Below are positions 1 to 7,737 of a stretch of DNA of 35,673 bases, one piece after another. The DNA comes from Gemmatimonadaceae bacterium (GTDB taxonomy: Bacteria; Gemmatimonadota; Gemmatimonadetes; Gemmatimonadales; Gemmatimonadaceae). The stretch's first letter is position 1, and the number at the start of each line of letters is the position of its first letter. The stretch spans positions 1-35,673 of the forward strand of contig JADGQS010000018.1 in assembly GCA_017881585.1 (NCBI GenBank), written 5' to 3'. The notes beneath the pieces were generated by a model that was not told the DNA's origin, did no database searches, and worked only from the letters and a program-made list of their open reading frames with translations. The position numbers were made by a program, and so were the translations under genes.

Positions 1-590
1 TCGCCCTTCACCGAAATGCCGAGCCCGTTGTCCTCGATGTAAAACAGCATCGGGAGTTTCAGCGTGGTCGCCATCGTGAGCGACGACCAGAATCCGTTCG
101 TCGCGACCGATCCCTCGCCGCCGAGTGCCACCGCGATGCATCCCTTGTACGAATCGTCCTTGAGCGTATCGCGGTGATAAACGATCGACTGTGCCCATCC
201 CGCGGAAGGCGTGTACTGCGAGCCCACGTCGCCGGACATCGGCAGGACGATCGGACCGGTGGTGCTCGGAAGGTTGCACACCACGCCGATATCGCGTCCG
301 TCGCTGAACCCGCCGCTGCGCCCGAGCGGGCTCGCGAGCGCGTCCTCCAACGTGAGGCCGAGCGAAAGAAGAAGCGGACGCGATCTGTAGTACGCGCCCG
401 CCGCATCATGCCGTCCATTGATGAACGATCCGAGAATCGCCTGGGCCACGTCGTGGCCGCGCGCCGAGAACTGATAGGGCACGAGGTGCTCTTCAGGCAC
501 GGAATGGCGGTTCCGGTTGGTCTCTTCCTCCAAGTCGTCCAGCGCGCGCGAGACGAGCGCGTGATAGGCGATGCGGCGCCAGTCTGTCAT
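1..590 (-). CDS. Thiamine-diphosphate-dependent 2-oxoacid dehydrogenase E1, alpha-type region (partial, runs off left edge)
   Basis: Reading the minus strand from the ATG at 590 gives an open frame of about 196 codons to the window edge. It begins MTDWRRIAYHALVSRALDDL and continues with segments typical of E1 alpha subunits of branched-chain 2-oxoacid or pyruvate dehydrogenase complexes. The diphosphate/metal-binding signature appears as GGEGSVATNGFW, then about 20 residues later YIEDNGLGIS, the usual G-D/E-G-x(~26)-N-N type of motif. The family decarboxylates 2-oxoacids with ThDP and passes the acyl group to E2 lipoyl domains. Substrate cannot be told from this fragment, nor whether the gene is a separate alpha subunit or an alpha-beta fusion. 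It is divergent from the phenylacetate operon, which does not prove a shared role. No strong Shine-Dalgarno sequence precedes the start. Confidence 0.85.
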   Translation of the reverse strand, partial: MTDWRRIAYHALVSRALDDLEEETNRNRHSVPEEHLVPYQFSARGHDVAQAILGSFINGRHDAAGAYYRSRPLLLSLGLTLEDALASPLGRSGGFSDGRDIGVVCNLPSTTGPIVLPMSGDVGSQYTPSAGWAQSIVYHRDTLKDDSYKGCIAVALGGEGSVATNGFWSSLTMATTLKLPMLFYIEDNGLGISVKG

Positions 591-872
591 GCGACAAATC
601 TGGCTAGGAACGCGTGGCAGGGGAACCCAACCGAAGAAGCACGGATTTCGTGGATTTGATCGGATAGGCAACGGCAACCGCAAACTGCTTTTGCCGCGGA
701 TTCCGCGGTCATCCGCGAAATCCGTGGCACGGCAGTTTGTTCTTGCCGTTGCCGTTGTATATCCGATCAAATCCGCCAAATGTTAATGTCGGCTACGGCC
801 CCCTGCATCGGTCAAGCGCTATGTTTGATGCTGCACCCGAACCACCCCAAGAGACCCGCACCGGCCTCGTTG
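591..872. other. Divergent intergenic region between E1 and paaG
   Basis: This gap of about 280 bases separates two divergent genes, so promoters for both should lie here, but I cannot assign convincing -35/-10 pairs. Its main content is the long inverted repeat at 652-774, listed separately. Open frames can be drawn through it (for example an upstream ATG at 780 in frame with paaG), but their translations resemble no protein family and would add a 31-residue extension that paaG relatives lack. Confidence 0.6.
652..774. repeat. Long intergenic inverted repeat (about 120-nt hairpin)
   Basis: The outer arms pair perfectly over 15 bp (652-666 with 760-774). They are followed by 11 bp (667-677 with 743-753), 8 bp (681-688 with 732-739) and an inner 17-bp arm (692-708 with 713-729) with two mismatches that become G-U pairs in RNA. 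The apex is a four-base loop at 709-712, and the right arm has a six-base bulge at 754-759. The arms are rich in the ATCCGCGAAATCCG-type words that recur in intergenic elements of many bacteria. It could be a REP/MITE-like element, a transcript-stabilising hairpin or a bidirectional terminator. Confidence 0.8.
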
Positions 873-1661
873 ATGGCGACCGACTCGATCATCCGCAGCA
901 CCGCCGACGGCATCGCGACGATCACGCTGAACCGTCCCGACGTCCTCAACAGCTTCAACAGCGGGATGGCGCGCGAACTGCAAGCCACGCTGACCGGCTT
1001 GGCCGGCGACGACTCCGTGCGCGCCGTGTTGCTCACCGGCGCCGGCCGCGCCTTCTGCGCCGGGCAGGACCTCGCCGAAGCCATGCCGAAGGAGGGTGTG
1101 CTTCCGGACCTGGGTGACTTCGTGCGCACCACGTGGAATCCCATCATCCTCGCGATTCGCACGCTCGAGAAGCCGGTGGTCTGCGCGGTGAACGGTACGG
1201 CGGCGGGAGCGGGCGCCAACCTCGCGTTCGCGTGCGACATCGTGTTCGCCGCGTCCGATGCGACCTTCATCCAGTCCTTCGCGAAGATCGGCGTGATCCC
1301 GGACAGCGGCGGTACGTTCATCCTGCCGCGCCTCGTCGGGCTCCAGCGCGCGACGGCACTCACGATGCTCTGCGAGAAAGTGAGCGCCGAGCAGGCGCTC
1401 GCGTGGGGACTGATCTACAAGGTCTGCGAACCCTCGGCGCTCATGGAAACGGCACGCGCGACGGCGAAGCATCTCGCCACGCAGCCGACGCGCGCGCTCG
1501 GCCTCATCAAGCGTGGCTTCAACCGCTCGCTCGGCGTGGATCTCGAGGCGCAACTCGCGTATGAAGAGGAATTGCAGCGAGAGGCCGGGAAGAGCGCGGA
1601 TTACGCCGAGGGCGTGACGGCGTTCCTCGAGAAGCGAAAGCCGAATTTCACGGGGCGCTGA
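873..1661 (+). CDS. paaG: 1,2-epoxyphenylacetyl-CoA isomerase (PaaG, enoyl-CoA hydratase/isomerase family)
   Basis: The 262-residue protein is a crotonase-fold enzyme. The CoA/oxyanion-hole segment GRAFCAGQDLAE, the NGTAAGAGANLA loop and the IPDSGGTFILPRLVG segment are the form seen in PaaG. In aerobic phenylacetate breakdown PaaG isomerises ring-1,2-epoxyphenylacetyl-CoA to the oxepin and also shifts a double bond later in the pathway. I chose the ATG at 873 because MATDSIIRS aligns with the family N-terminus and gives the usual length of about 262; an in-frame ATG at 780 would add 31 unlikely residues. It is the first gene of a five-gene operon, five bases before paaH. The specific assignment rests on both motif and context. 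Confidence 0.88.
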   Translation: MATDSIIRSTADGIATITLNRPDVLNSFNSGMARELQATLTGLAGDDSVRAVLLTGAGRAFCAGQDLAEAMPKEGVLPDLGDFVRTTWNPIILAIRTLEKPVVCAVNGTAAGAGANLAFACDIVFAASDATFIQSFAKIGVIPDSGGTFILPRLVGLQRATALTMLCEKVSAEQALAWGLIYKVCEPSALMETARATAKHLATQPTRALGLIKRGFNRSLGVDLEAQLAYEEELQREAGKSADYAEGVTAFLEKRKPNFTGR

Positions 1662-1666
1662 CTTCG

Positions 1667-2863
1667 ATGCCAGCGACGCGTGAGGAGAAGGTCACCGTAG
1701 GGATAGTTGGGAGTGGCGCGATGGGATCGGGCATCGCGCAGGTTGCCGCCGCGGCCGGCCATCGCGTGGTGCTGAGCGATGCGAAGGCGGGCGCAACGGC
1801 GAAGGCGCGGGAGTCGATGAGCGCGGGGCTCGCGAAGCTCGTCGAGAAGGGCAAGCTCGACGCGGCTGCGCGCGATGCGATGATGGCGCGCATCTCATTC
1901 GTCGACGCGCTGCTGGCCCGCGATCTTTCCATCTACAAGGAATGCGGAATCGTCATCGAGGCGGTCGTCGAGGATCTCGGCGTGAAGCGCGCGCTGTTCG
2001 CCGCGCTCGGCGGCGTGGTTGCACCCGGCGCGATACTGGCCACGAACACGTCGTCCCTGTCGGTGGCCTCGCTCGCGTCGGCACCGGCGCATCCCGGCCG
2101 CGTGGTGGGCATCCACTTCTTCAATCCGGCGCCGGTGATGCCGCTGGTGGAAATCGTGCCCGCGCTCTCGACGAGCGCCGACGTCACCGTCGCGGCCCGC
2201 GCGCTCGTGGATGCGTGGGGCAAGACGACCGTGCTCGCCGCCGACACGCCGGGTTTCATCGTGAATCGCATCGCGCGCCCATTCTACGGCGAGTCGCTGC
2301 GGATGCTCGAGGAGGGAATCGCCGACTGCGCGACAATTGATTGGGCTATGAGGGAAGTCGGTGGCTTTCGAATGGGCCCGTTCGAACTGATGGACTTCAT
2401 CGGCAACGATGTGAATTACGCCGTGAGCAGCTCCGTGTTCGAGGGGATGTTCTACGATCCGCGCTATCGCCCCGCGCTCACCCAGCGGCGGCTCGTGGAG
2501 AGCGGACGGCTCGGCCGCAAGACGAAGCTCGGCTACTACGACTATCGCGACGGCGCCGTGATGCCCGGTCCCACGGAAGACCGCGCGCTCGGCCAGCGAC
2601 TGCTCGACCGTGTCCTCGCGATGCTCATCAACGAAGCCGTCGACGCGCTGTACCTGCGCATCGCGTCGGCGCGCGACATCGACGTCGCCATGACCAAGGG
2701 CGTGAACTATCCGAAGGGGCTGCTCGCGTGGTGCGACGAGATCGGCGCCGCGACCGTGCTGGAGAGGCTCGACGCGCTGCATTCGGAATACGGCGAGGAT
2801 CGCTACCGCGCGAGCCCGCTGCTGCGGAAAGCCGCCAAGGCGGGTTCGAGGGTGAGTGCATGA
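1667..2863 (+). CDS. paaH: 3-hydroxyacyl-CoA dehydrogenase (3-hydroxyadipyl-CoA dehydrogenase, PaaH type), short form
   Basis: The N-terminal Rossmann domain starts VGIVGSGAMGSGIAQVAAAA (GxGxxG) and carries the family segments TNTSSLSV and GIHFFNPAPVMPLVEIV. Two C-terminal 3HCDH domains follow, about residues 195-290 (starting GFIVNRIARPFYGE) and 305-395. The enzyme oxidises 3-hydroxyadipyl-CoA to 3-oxoadipyl-CoA with NAD+. At 398 residues it is shorter than the roughly 475-500 typical of PaaH. The spacer between the two C-terminal domains (the RFF region of the long form) appears to be missing, not truncated by a frameshift. The stop overlaps the paaI start as ATGA, implying translational coupling. 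Confidence 0.9.
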   Translation: MPATREEKVTVGIVGSGAMGSGIAQVAAAAGHRVVLSDAKAGATAKARESMSAGLAKLVEKGKLDAAARDAMMARISFVDALLARDLSIYKECGIVIEAVVEDLGVKRALFAALGGVVAPGAILATNTSSLSVASLASAPAHPGRVVGIHFFNPAPVMPLVEIVPALSTSADVTVAARALVDAWGKTTVLAADTPGFIVNRIARPFYGESLRMLEEGIADCATIDWAMREVGGFRMGPFELMDFIGNDVNYAVSSSVFEGMFYDPRYRPALTQRRLVESGRLGRKTKLGYYDYRDGAVMPGPTEDRALGQRLLDRVLAMLINEAVDALYLRIASARDIDVAMTKGVNYPKGLLAWCDEIGAATVLERLDALHSEYGEDRYRASPLLRKAAKAGSRVSA

Positions 2864-3327
2864 GCACGCACGCGAAGCGCGAGCAGCGGATGGCGGAAGC
2901 GATCGTGAACCAGATGATCGCGCGCGACGAGTTCTCGCGATGGCTCGGGATCCGCGTGGTGGAGGTCGCGCCGCGGCGCTCCACGTGCCGCCTGACGGTG
3001 CGGCCGGAGATGGTGAACGGCTTCGGCGTGTGCCATGGCGGGGTGACCTATTCGCTCGCCGACAGCGCGCTCGCGTTCGCGTGCAATACGCATGGCCGTG
3101 TCACGATGGCGATCGAGAACAGCATCGGCTATCCGGCCGGCGCCGCGGTGGGCGACGTGCTGACCGCGGTCGCCGTCGAGGAGAGCGCGACCAACCGGCT
3201 CGGATTCTACTCCGTGAAAGTGACCAATCAGGGCGGCGCGGTGGTCGCGACGTTCCGCGGTACCGTCTATCGGACACACATCGAGCACATGACGACGGAA
3301 ACCCATAAGGATTCAGAGGCAACGTGA
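2860..3327 (+). CDS. paaI: Hydroxyphenylacetyl-CoA thioesterase (PaaI, hotdog fold)
   Basis: This 155-residue hotdog-fold protein has the PaaI signature NGFGVCHGGVTYSLADSA, with His59, Gly60-Gly61 and Asp68 at the positions expected for the active-site loop and catalytic acid. PaaI hydrolyses dead-end phenylacetyl-CoA derivatives and rescues CoA when the pathway stalls. The start at 2860 overlaps the paaH stop by four bases and the length matches family members (about 140-155). Its own stop overlaps the GTG start of paaJ. The context between paaH and paaJ makes the assignment firm, although hotdog thioesterases are hard to separate by substrate from sequence alone. Confidence 0.9.
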   Translation: MSTHAKREQRMAEAIVNQMIARDEFSRWLGIRVVEVAPRRSTCRLTVRPEMVNGFGVCHGGVTYSLADSALAFACNTHGRVTMAIENSIGYPAGAAVGDVLTAVAVEESATNRLGFYSVKVTNQGGAVVATFRGTVYRTHIEHMTTETHKDSEAT

Positions 3328-4535
3328 CCGACGCATTCATCATCGACGGCGTGCGCACGCCGGTCGGAAACCTCGGCGGCGCACTGAGCGAGGTGCGCGC
3401 GGACGACCTCGCCGCGCACGTCATCAGGTCGCTCGCCGCGCGAAATCCGCAGGCGCCCGGCGCCGAGATCGCCGACGTGATCCTTGGCTGCGCGAACCAG
3501 GCGGGCGAGGACAACCGCAACGTGGCACGCATGGCGCTCCTGCTCGCCGGACTTCCGTCGAGCGTTCCCGGCGAGACCGTGAACCGGCTCTGCGCATCGG
3601 GACTGAGCGCGATCGCGAACGCGGCGCGCGGCATCAAGATCGGCGAGGGCGACCTGTACGTCGCGGGCGGCGTGGAAGGCATGACGCGAGCGCCGTACGT
3701 CTTCTCGAAATCGGCGAAGCCGTTCGGGCGCGACCTCGAGTTCTTCGACACGACGCTCGGCTGGCGGTTCGTGAACCCCGCGATGAAGGCGAAGTACGGC
3801 ACGGACTCGATGGGACAGACGGCGGAGAACGTCGCCGAGCAATACGGCGTGACCCGCGCCGACCAGGATGCGTTCGCGCTCCGGTCGCAGCGGAAGGCCG
3901 CCGCAGCGCGCGCCGCGGGCCGGTTCGCGCCGGAGATCGTGCCGGTCGAAATTGCGCAAAAGAAGGGTGATCCGAAGCGCGTCGAGCACGACGAGTTCAT
4001 CCGTCCGGACACGACGCTCGAGGCGCTCGCGAAGCTCAAGCCCGCGTTTCGCACGGATGGCAAGGGATCGGTCACGGCCGGGAATTCCTCGGGACTCAAC
4101 GACGGTGCCGCGGCGATCCTCCTCGCGAGCGCCGGCGGCGTGAAGCAGTTCGGTGTCATACCGGTCGCGCGCGTGGTCGCGAGTGCAGCGGCGGGCGTCG
4201 AGCCGAGGATCATGGGCATGGGCCCGGTGCCCGCCACGCGAAAGGTCCTCAAGCTTGCCGGGCTCACGTTGGAGCAAATGGATGTGATCGAACTCAACGA
4301 AGCGTTCGCCGCGCAATCGCTCGCGTGCCTCCGCGAGCTCGGCATCGCCGACGACGACGCGCGCGTGAACCCAAATGGCGGCGCGCTCGCGCTCGGGCAT
4401 CCGCTCGGCATGTCGGGCGCGCGTCTCGTGCTGACCGCCGTGCGCGAACTGGAACGCACGAAGAAACGCTACGCGCTGTGCACGCTGTGCATCGGCGTCG
4501 GACAGGGAATGGCGATGATCCTGGAGCGGGCCTGA
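3324..4535 (+). CDS. paaJ: 3-oxoadipyl-CoA/3-oxo-5,6-didehydrosuberyl-CoA thiolase (PaaJ/PcaF family)
   Basis: The 403-residue thiolase has all three catalytic signatures: nucleophilic Cys90 in NRLCASGLSA, His359 in GHPLGMSGAR and Cys389 in CIGVGQG. The start MTDAFIIDGVRTPVG and the GGVEGMTRAPYV segment are characteristic of beta-ketoadipyl-CoA thiolases. It cleaves 3-oxoadipyl-CoA to succinyl-CoA and acetyl-CoA and also the C8 intermediate earlier in the route. The GTG start at 3324 overlaps the end of paaI as GTGA, and the stop overlaps the ATG of paaZ as TGATG. A PcaF role in the protocatechuate branch is possible in principle, but the neighbours favour phenylacetate. Confidence 0.92.
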   Translation: MTDAFIIDGVRTPVGNLGGALSEVRADDLAAHVIRSLAARNPQAPGAEIADVILGCANQAGEDNRNVARMALLLAGLPSSVPGETVNRLCASGLSAIANAARGIKIGEGDLYVAGGVEGMTRAPYVFSKSAKPFGRDLEFFDTTLGWRFVNPAMKAKYGTDSMGQTAENVAEQYGVTRADQDAFALRSQRKAAAARAAGRFAPEIVPVEIAQKKGDPKRVEHDEFIRPDTTLEALAKLKPAFRTDGKGSVTAGNSSGLNDGAAAILLASAGGVKQFGVIPVARVVASAAAGVEPRIMGMGPVPATRKVLKLAGLTLEQMDVIELNEAFAAQSLACLRELGIADDDARVNPNGGALALGHPLGMSGARLVLTAVRELERTKKRYALCTLCIGVGQGMAMILERA

Positions 4536-6574
4536 TGCGACTGCAGAACTACGCGATGGGCGAATGGGTCGCCGGCACGGGAAAGTCCGCCGAGCTGTTC
4601 AATGCCGTAACCGGCGAGGTGATCGGTGAGGCGTCGAGCGGCGGGCTCGACTTCGCGGCGATGGCCGCGTACTCGCGCGCCGTCGGCGGACCCGCGCTGC
4701 GGAAAATGACATTTCACGAACGCGCCCTGATGCTCAAGGCGCTCGCGAAATACCTGATGGACCGCAAGGAAGAGTTTTACTCGCTTTCGGCGGTCACGGG
4801 AGCCACGCGTACCGACTCGTGGATTGATATAGAAGGCGGCATCGGCACCCTGTTCGCATTCTCGAGCCGCGGCCGCCGCGACTTGCCGAACGAGACGTTC
4901 TACGTGGACGGCGCCACAGAGGCGCTGTCGAAGGGCGGCACGTTCGTCGCGCGGCACATCTGCGTGCCGCTCGAGGGCGTCGCGGTGCACATCAACGCGT
5001 TCAACTTTCCCTGCTGGGGAATGCTCGAGAAGCTCGCGCCCGCGCTGCTCGCCGGGGTGCCGGCCATCGTGAAGCCGGCGACGGTGACCTCGTATCTCAC
5101 CGAGGCGATGGTGCGGGCGATGATCGATTCGCAGCTGCTCCCGAAGGGCGCGCTGCAATTGATCTGCGGGAGCGCGGGCGATCTCCTCTCGCATCTCGGC
5201 CTGCAGGACACCGTCGCGTTCACCGGTTCCGCCGCGACGGGCCGCATGCTCAAGGAGAGTCCGGCGATCCTCGAGAACGCCGTGCGCTTCAACATGGAGG
5301 CCGACTCGCTCAACTGTTCGATCCTTGGTCCCGACGCGCTGCCCGGCACCGACGAGTTCGACCTGTTCGTGAAGGAAGTCGTGCGCGAGATGACCGTGAA
5401 AGCCGGACAGAAGTGCACCGCGATCCGTCGCACGATCGTACCCGCGGGCACGGAAGAAGCCGTCATCAAGGCGATTTCGAAACGGCTCGAGGGGATCACG
5501 ATCGGCGATCCCGCGGTCGAGGGCGTTCGCATGGGACCGCTGGCGAGCCGCGCGCAGGTGCGCGACGTGGGCGCGAACGCCGCCAAGATTCGCGGCGCCG
5601 CGTCGCTCGTATTCGGCGGCGGCGATTACAACGTGATCGGCGCGGACCGCGAGAAGGGCGCGTTTTTCGCGCCGATGCTGCTCTCGTGCGACGAACCGTT
5701 CTCGGTCAGCGAACCGCACGACATCGAGGCATTCGGCCCCGTGAACACCGTGATGCCGTACAGCACCATCGACGACGCGATCGAGCTCGCGAAGTTAGGG
5801 CGCGGCAGCCTCTGCGGTTCGCTCTTCACGGCGGATCCGAAGGTCGCGCGTCACGTGGTGCTCGGCGTCGCTCCGTATCATGGACGCATCATGGTGCTCG
5901 ACCGGACGAGCGCGAAGGAGAGCACCGGCCATGGCTCGCCGCTGCCGAACCTCGTGCACGGAGGCCCCGGCCGCGCCGGCGGCGGCGAGGAACTCGGCGG
6001 CATTCGCGGCGTGCTGCACTACATGCAGCGCACCGCATTGCAGGGTTCACCGACCGCCCTCACCGGCATCGTTCGCGAATACATACAGGGCGCCGCGCAG
6101 AAGACCGGCGGCCCGCACCCGTTCAGGAAGTATTTCGACGAGCTGGAGATCGGCGACACGCTGATCACCGGCACCCGCGAAATCACGCTCGCGGACGTCG
6201 AGCGATTCGCCGAGCTGACCGGCGACAAGTTCTACGCGCACATGGACGACGAGGCCGCGCGAGCGGGGATATTCGAACGCCGGGTCGCCCATGGGTATTT
6301 CATCGTCTCGGCCGCCGCCGGACTGTTCGTCGATCCCGCGTTCGGCCCCGTGCTGGCGAACTACGGGATGGAAGGGCTGCGATTCACGAAGCCGGTCTAT
6401 CCCGGCGACACGATCCATGTCCGCCTCACCTGCAAGCAGAAGACCTCGAAGGAGACTCCAGAGGGCGGGATTCCGCAGGGTGTGGTGGCGTGGGACGTCG
6501 AGGTGAAGAACCAGAACGAGGAGCCGGTGGCAGTCTACACGATCCTCACGCTGGTGAGGCGGAAGGGGGCGTAG
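4535..6574 (+). CDS. paaZ: Bifunctional oxepin-CoA hydrolase / 3-oxo-5,6-dehydrosuberyl-CoA semialdehyde dehydrogenase (PaaZ)
   Basis: At 679 residues this matches the full two-domain PaaZ (about 680). The N-terminal aldehyde dehydrogenase domain (about 1-520) has the catalytic cysteine Cys294 in GQKCTAIRR and the general base Glu255 in NMEADSLN. The C-terminal MaoC-like hydratase domain (about 540-679) has FAELTGDKFYAHMDDEAA and RVAHGYFIVS, the Asp/His catalytic segment of R-specific hydratases. The hydratase opens the oxepin ring and the dehydrogenase oxidises the reactive semialdehyde. The ATG at 4535 overlaps the thiolase stop; earlier in-frame codons lie in shadow frame. It is the last gene of the operon, followed 15 bases later by a hairpin at 6589-6618. 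Confidence 0.95.
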   Translation: MRLQNYAMGEWVAGTGKSAELFNAVTGEVIGEASSGGLDFAAMAAYSRAVGGPALRKMTFHERALMLKALAKYLMDRKEEFYSLSAVTGATRTDSWIDIEGGIGTLFAFSSRGRRDLPNETFYVDGATEALSKGGTFVARHICVPLEGVAVHINAFNFPCWGMLEKLAPALLAGVPAIVKPATVTSYLTEAMVRAMIDSQLLPKGALQLICGSAGDLLSHLGLQDTVAFTGSAATGRMLKESPAILENAVRFNMEADSLNCSILGPDALPGTDEFDLFVKEVVREMTVKAGQKCTAIRRTIVPAGTEEAVIKAISKRLEGITIGDPAVEGVRMGPLASRAQVRDVGANAAKIRGAASLVFGGGDYNVIGADREKGAFFAPMLLSCDEPFSVSEPHDIEAFGPVNTVMPYSTIDDAIELAKLGRGSLCGSLFTADPKVARHVVLGVAPYHGRIMVLDRTSAKESTGHGSPLPNLVHGGPGRAGGGEELGGIRGVLHYMQRTALQGSPTALTGIVREYIQGAAQKTGGPHPFRKYFDELEIGDTLITGTREITLADVERFAELTGDKFYAHMDDEAARAGIFERRVAHGYFIVSAAAGLFVDPAFGPVLANYGMEGLRFTKPVYPGDTIHVRLTCKQKTSKETPEGGIPQGVVAWDVEVKNQNEEPVAVYTILTLVRRKGA

Positions 6575-6588
6575 ATACTTCCTGCGAC

Positions 6589-6618
6589 GAGCGACGGGTC
6601 GCCCCTCACCCGTCGCTC
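6589..6618. terminator. Convergent hairpin after paaZ and the DJ-1/PfpI gene
   Basis: A perfect 11-bp inverted repeat, GAGCGACGGGT at 6589-6599 and ACCCGTCGCTC at 6608-6618, encloses an 8-base loop. It lies between the stop of paaZ and the stop of the minus-strand DJ-1-like gene, overlapping the latter by two bases. There is no T-run on either side, so it is a hairpin in the place of a bidirectional terminator and not a textbook intrinsic terminator. Confidence 0.6.
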
Positions 6619-7142
6619 ATTGCCTCTTGTGCCCAGCCAGCCACTCCACGATTGCCTCCCCGAACGCCGGGCGGTCCTTGGACACCCGGCTCGAGATCAG
6701 GTTTCGGTCCTCGACGACCGGCTCATCTACCCAAGTCGCGCCCGCATTTACAACGTCGTCCCGGATCCCAACGGTTGAAGTCATCCGCCGTCCCTTGACG
6801 ATGCCGGCCGATATCAGCACCCAAGGTCCGTGACAGATCGTGGCGACCAACCCACCCGCCGCGTTGACCTGACGGACCAGTTCAAGGGCCGCCGGATCCC
6901 GTCGAATCTTGTCTGGCGCCCATCCTCCAGGTGCGAGCACTCCCGCCAAAGTGTCAGCCTTGAAATCTCTGACCTGCCCATCGACGGGGCAGGGGGTAGC
7001 CGTACTTTCCGCGGTATGATTTCTCACCGATACCGGCCAGCGGTGCCGAGTAGCCGGCGGCCTCGAGCCTGTATTTGGGATACCAGACTTCCATCTCTTC
7101 GTAGTCGGGTCCGACCAGAATGAGCACAGATCGCTTGGTCAT
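6617..7142 (-). pseudogene. DJ-1/PfpI family protein, broken by a +1 frameshift
   Basis: Two minus-strand frames join into one DJ-1/PfpI protein. The N-terminal part starts MTKRSVLILVGPDYEEMEVW and runs to EKSYRGKYGYP. The C-terminal part resumes with PCPVDGQVRDF and contains the nucleophile elbow ATICHGPWVLISAG with its cysteine. The frames switch at the run of five G on the plus strand (6992-6996). Removing one base gives TACCCCTGCCCC on the coding strand, and an uninterrupted protein of about 174 residues, the usual family size. Members are deglycases, chaperones or stress-linked peptidase-like proteins. As written the product would end early in a short out-of-frame tail. A homopolymer sequencing error is a real alternative. 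The ATG at 7142 follows a palindromic operator candidate. Confidence 0.85.
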
Positions 7143-7167
7143 GGCGTGTATTCCTTGTTGAAATGTG

Positions 7168-7189
7168 TTCTTGCATATTGATGCAAGAA
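7168..7189. promoter_or_regulatory. Operator-like palindrome upstream of the DJ-1/PfpI gene
   Basis: Half-sites TTCTTGCAT (7168-7176) and ATGCAAGAA (7181-7189) are a perfect 9-bp inverted repeat around the four bases ATTG. The centre lies about 36 bases upstream of the ATG at 7142 on the minus strand. Size and spacing fit a dimeric repressor site (TetR-, MarR- or HxlR-like), and the AT-rich surroundings fit a promoter. No regulator gene is adjacent, so the binding protein is unknown. Confidence 0.5.
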
Positions 7190-7397
7190 ATAACATTAGA
7201 CAGCGCTAGATAACACGCGTGAAATAGCAGTATTAGCGCATATGCATAATGTGATACATCAATAGTTTGCCATGCTGTGGATATTCAATATACGCTGCAA
7301 ATCACCTTGGAATCGCATTTGACCACATCCGGTTAGTCACAAACATGCGCGACGCGAAGTTGTCAAGACTGTCCACTGGAATCGCAGGAAAACAAAA

Positions 7398-7421
7398 AGG
7401 GCCGGCATCGCTGCCGGCCCT
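7398..7421 (-). terminator. Intrinsic terminator of the small membrane protein gene
   Basis: A perfect 10-bp GC-rich stem (AGGGCCGGCA with TGCCGGCCCT) closes a four-base loop. On the minus strand it is followed directly by TTTTTGTTTT. This is a classic Rho-independent terminator oriented for the minus-strand gene ending at 7493, about 70 bases upstream. Confidence 0.85.
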
Positions 7422-7492
7422 TCCGCCTTGTCCGACTTTCAGTGGTGCCGGCCAATTACCGATGACCAACCACCAACAACCGATTACCGGTC

Positions 7493-7675
7493 TTATGCTG
7501 TCTTCCGCGCCCGCTTCGCCAAAACGGCATCCTGAACCCAAGTCAGCGGCACCAGGAACAACGGCGTCAAGAACACGCCGAGCAGCACGTTGATCCAGAT
7601 GAGGGCCGCGTAGAATGCCCCAAGCCCAAGGCCTGCGAACAAGGTGCCGAAGGGCCCGCCGAAGCTGTGTTCCAT
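7493..7675 (-). CDS. Small hydrophobic membrane protein, function unknown
   Basis: This 60-residue frame is mostly apolar, with FGTLFAGLGLGAFYAALIW and VLLGVFLTPLFLVPLTWV forming one long or two short transmembrane segments, and a basic tail ending AKRARKTA. I do not recognise the family. Support for a real gene comes from the strongly hydrophobic composition, which is unlike the Arg/Ala-rich shadow frames in this genome, and from the well-placed intrinsic terminator downstream. It is divergent from tilS with 62 bases between the starts, so both promoters must lie in that gap. Confidence 0.55.
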   Translation of the reverse strand: MEHSFGGPFGTLFAGLGLGAFYAALIWINVLLGVFLTPLFLVPLTWVQDAVLAKRARKTA

Positions 7676-7737
7676 GATGTGGATCGACTCGGAAGAATGT
7701 CCGACTGCCAGGCGCGTGACGTTCTTATCTTAACCGC

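Larger units (their letters stand above)
7143..7492. other. AT-richer intergenic region
   Basis: This gap of about 350 bases is clearly richer in A and T than the surrounding genes, most so between about 7150 and 7300. It contains the palindrome at 7168-7189, a short GCATATGC palindrome near 7240, the intrinsic terminator at 7398-7421, and a low-complexity ACC/AAC stretch at about 7454-7491. A plus-strand open frame across it (7267-7593) has no recognisable family and runs through the terminator, so I do not call it. The base composition may mark a promoter region or an acquired segment carrying the DJ-1-like gene. Confidence 0.6.

Noticed and set aside
174-659. Plus-strand frame of 161 codons at the left edge
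   Set aside because: It overlaps the E1 gene on the other strand, which has clear ThDP-enzyme motifs, and has no recognisable content.
780-872. Longer paaG starting at the ATG at 780
   Set aside because: The added 31 residues are not found in PaaG relatives and the segment abuts the long hairpin; the ATG at 873 gives the normal length.
7454-7491. ACCAACCACCAACAACC-like stretch as a possible CRISPR or structured repeat array
   Set aside because: Units are short, irregular and without spacers; it is simple low-complexity sequence between a stop codon and its terminator.
7267-7593. Plus-strand frame of 108 codons between the DJ-1-like gene and tilS
   Set aside because: It crosses the intrinsic terminator and the low-complexity ACC/AAC stretch and resembles no protein.
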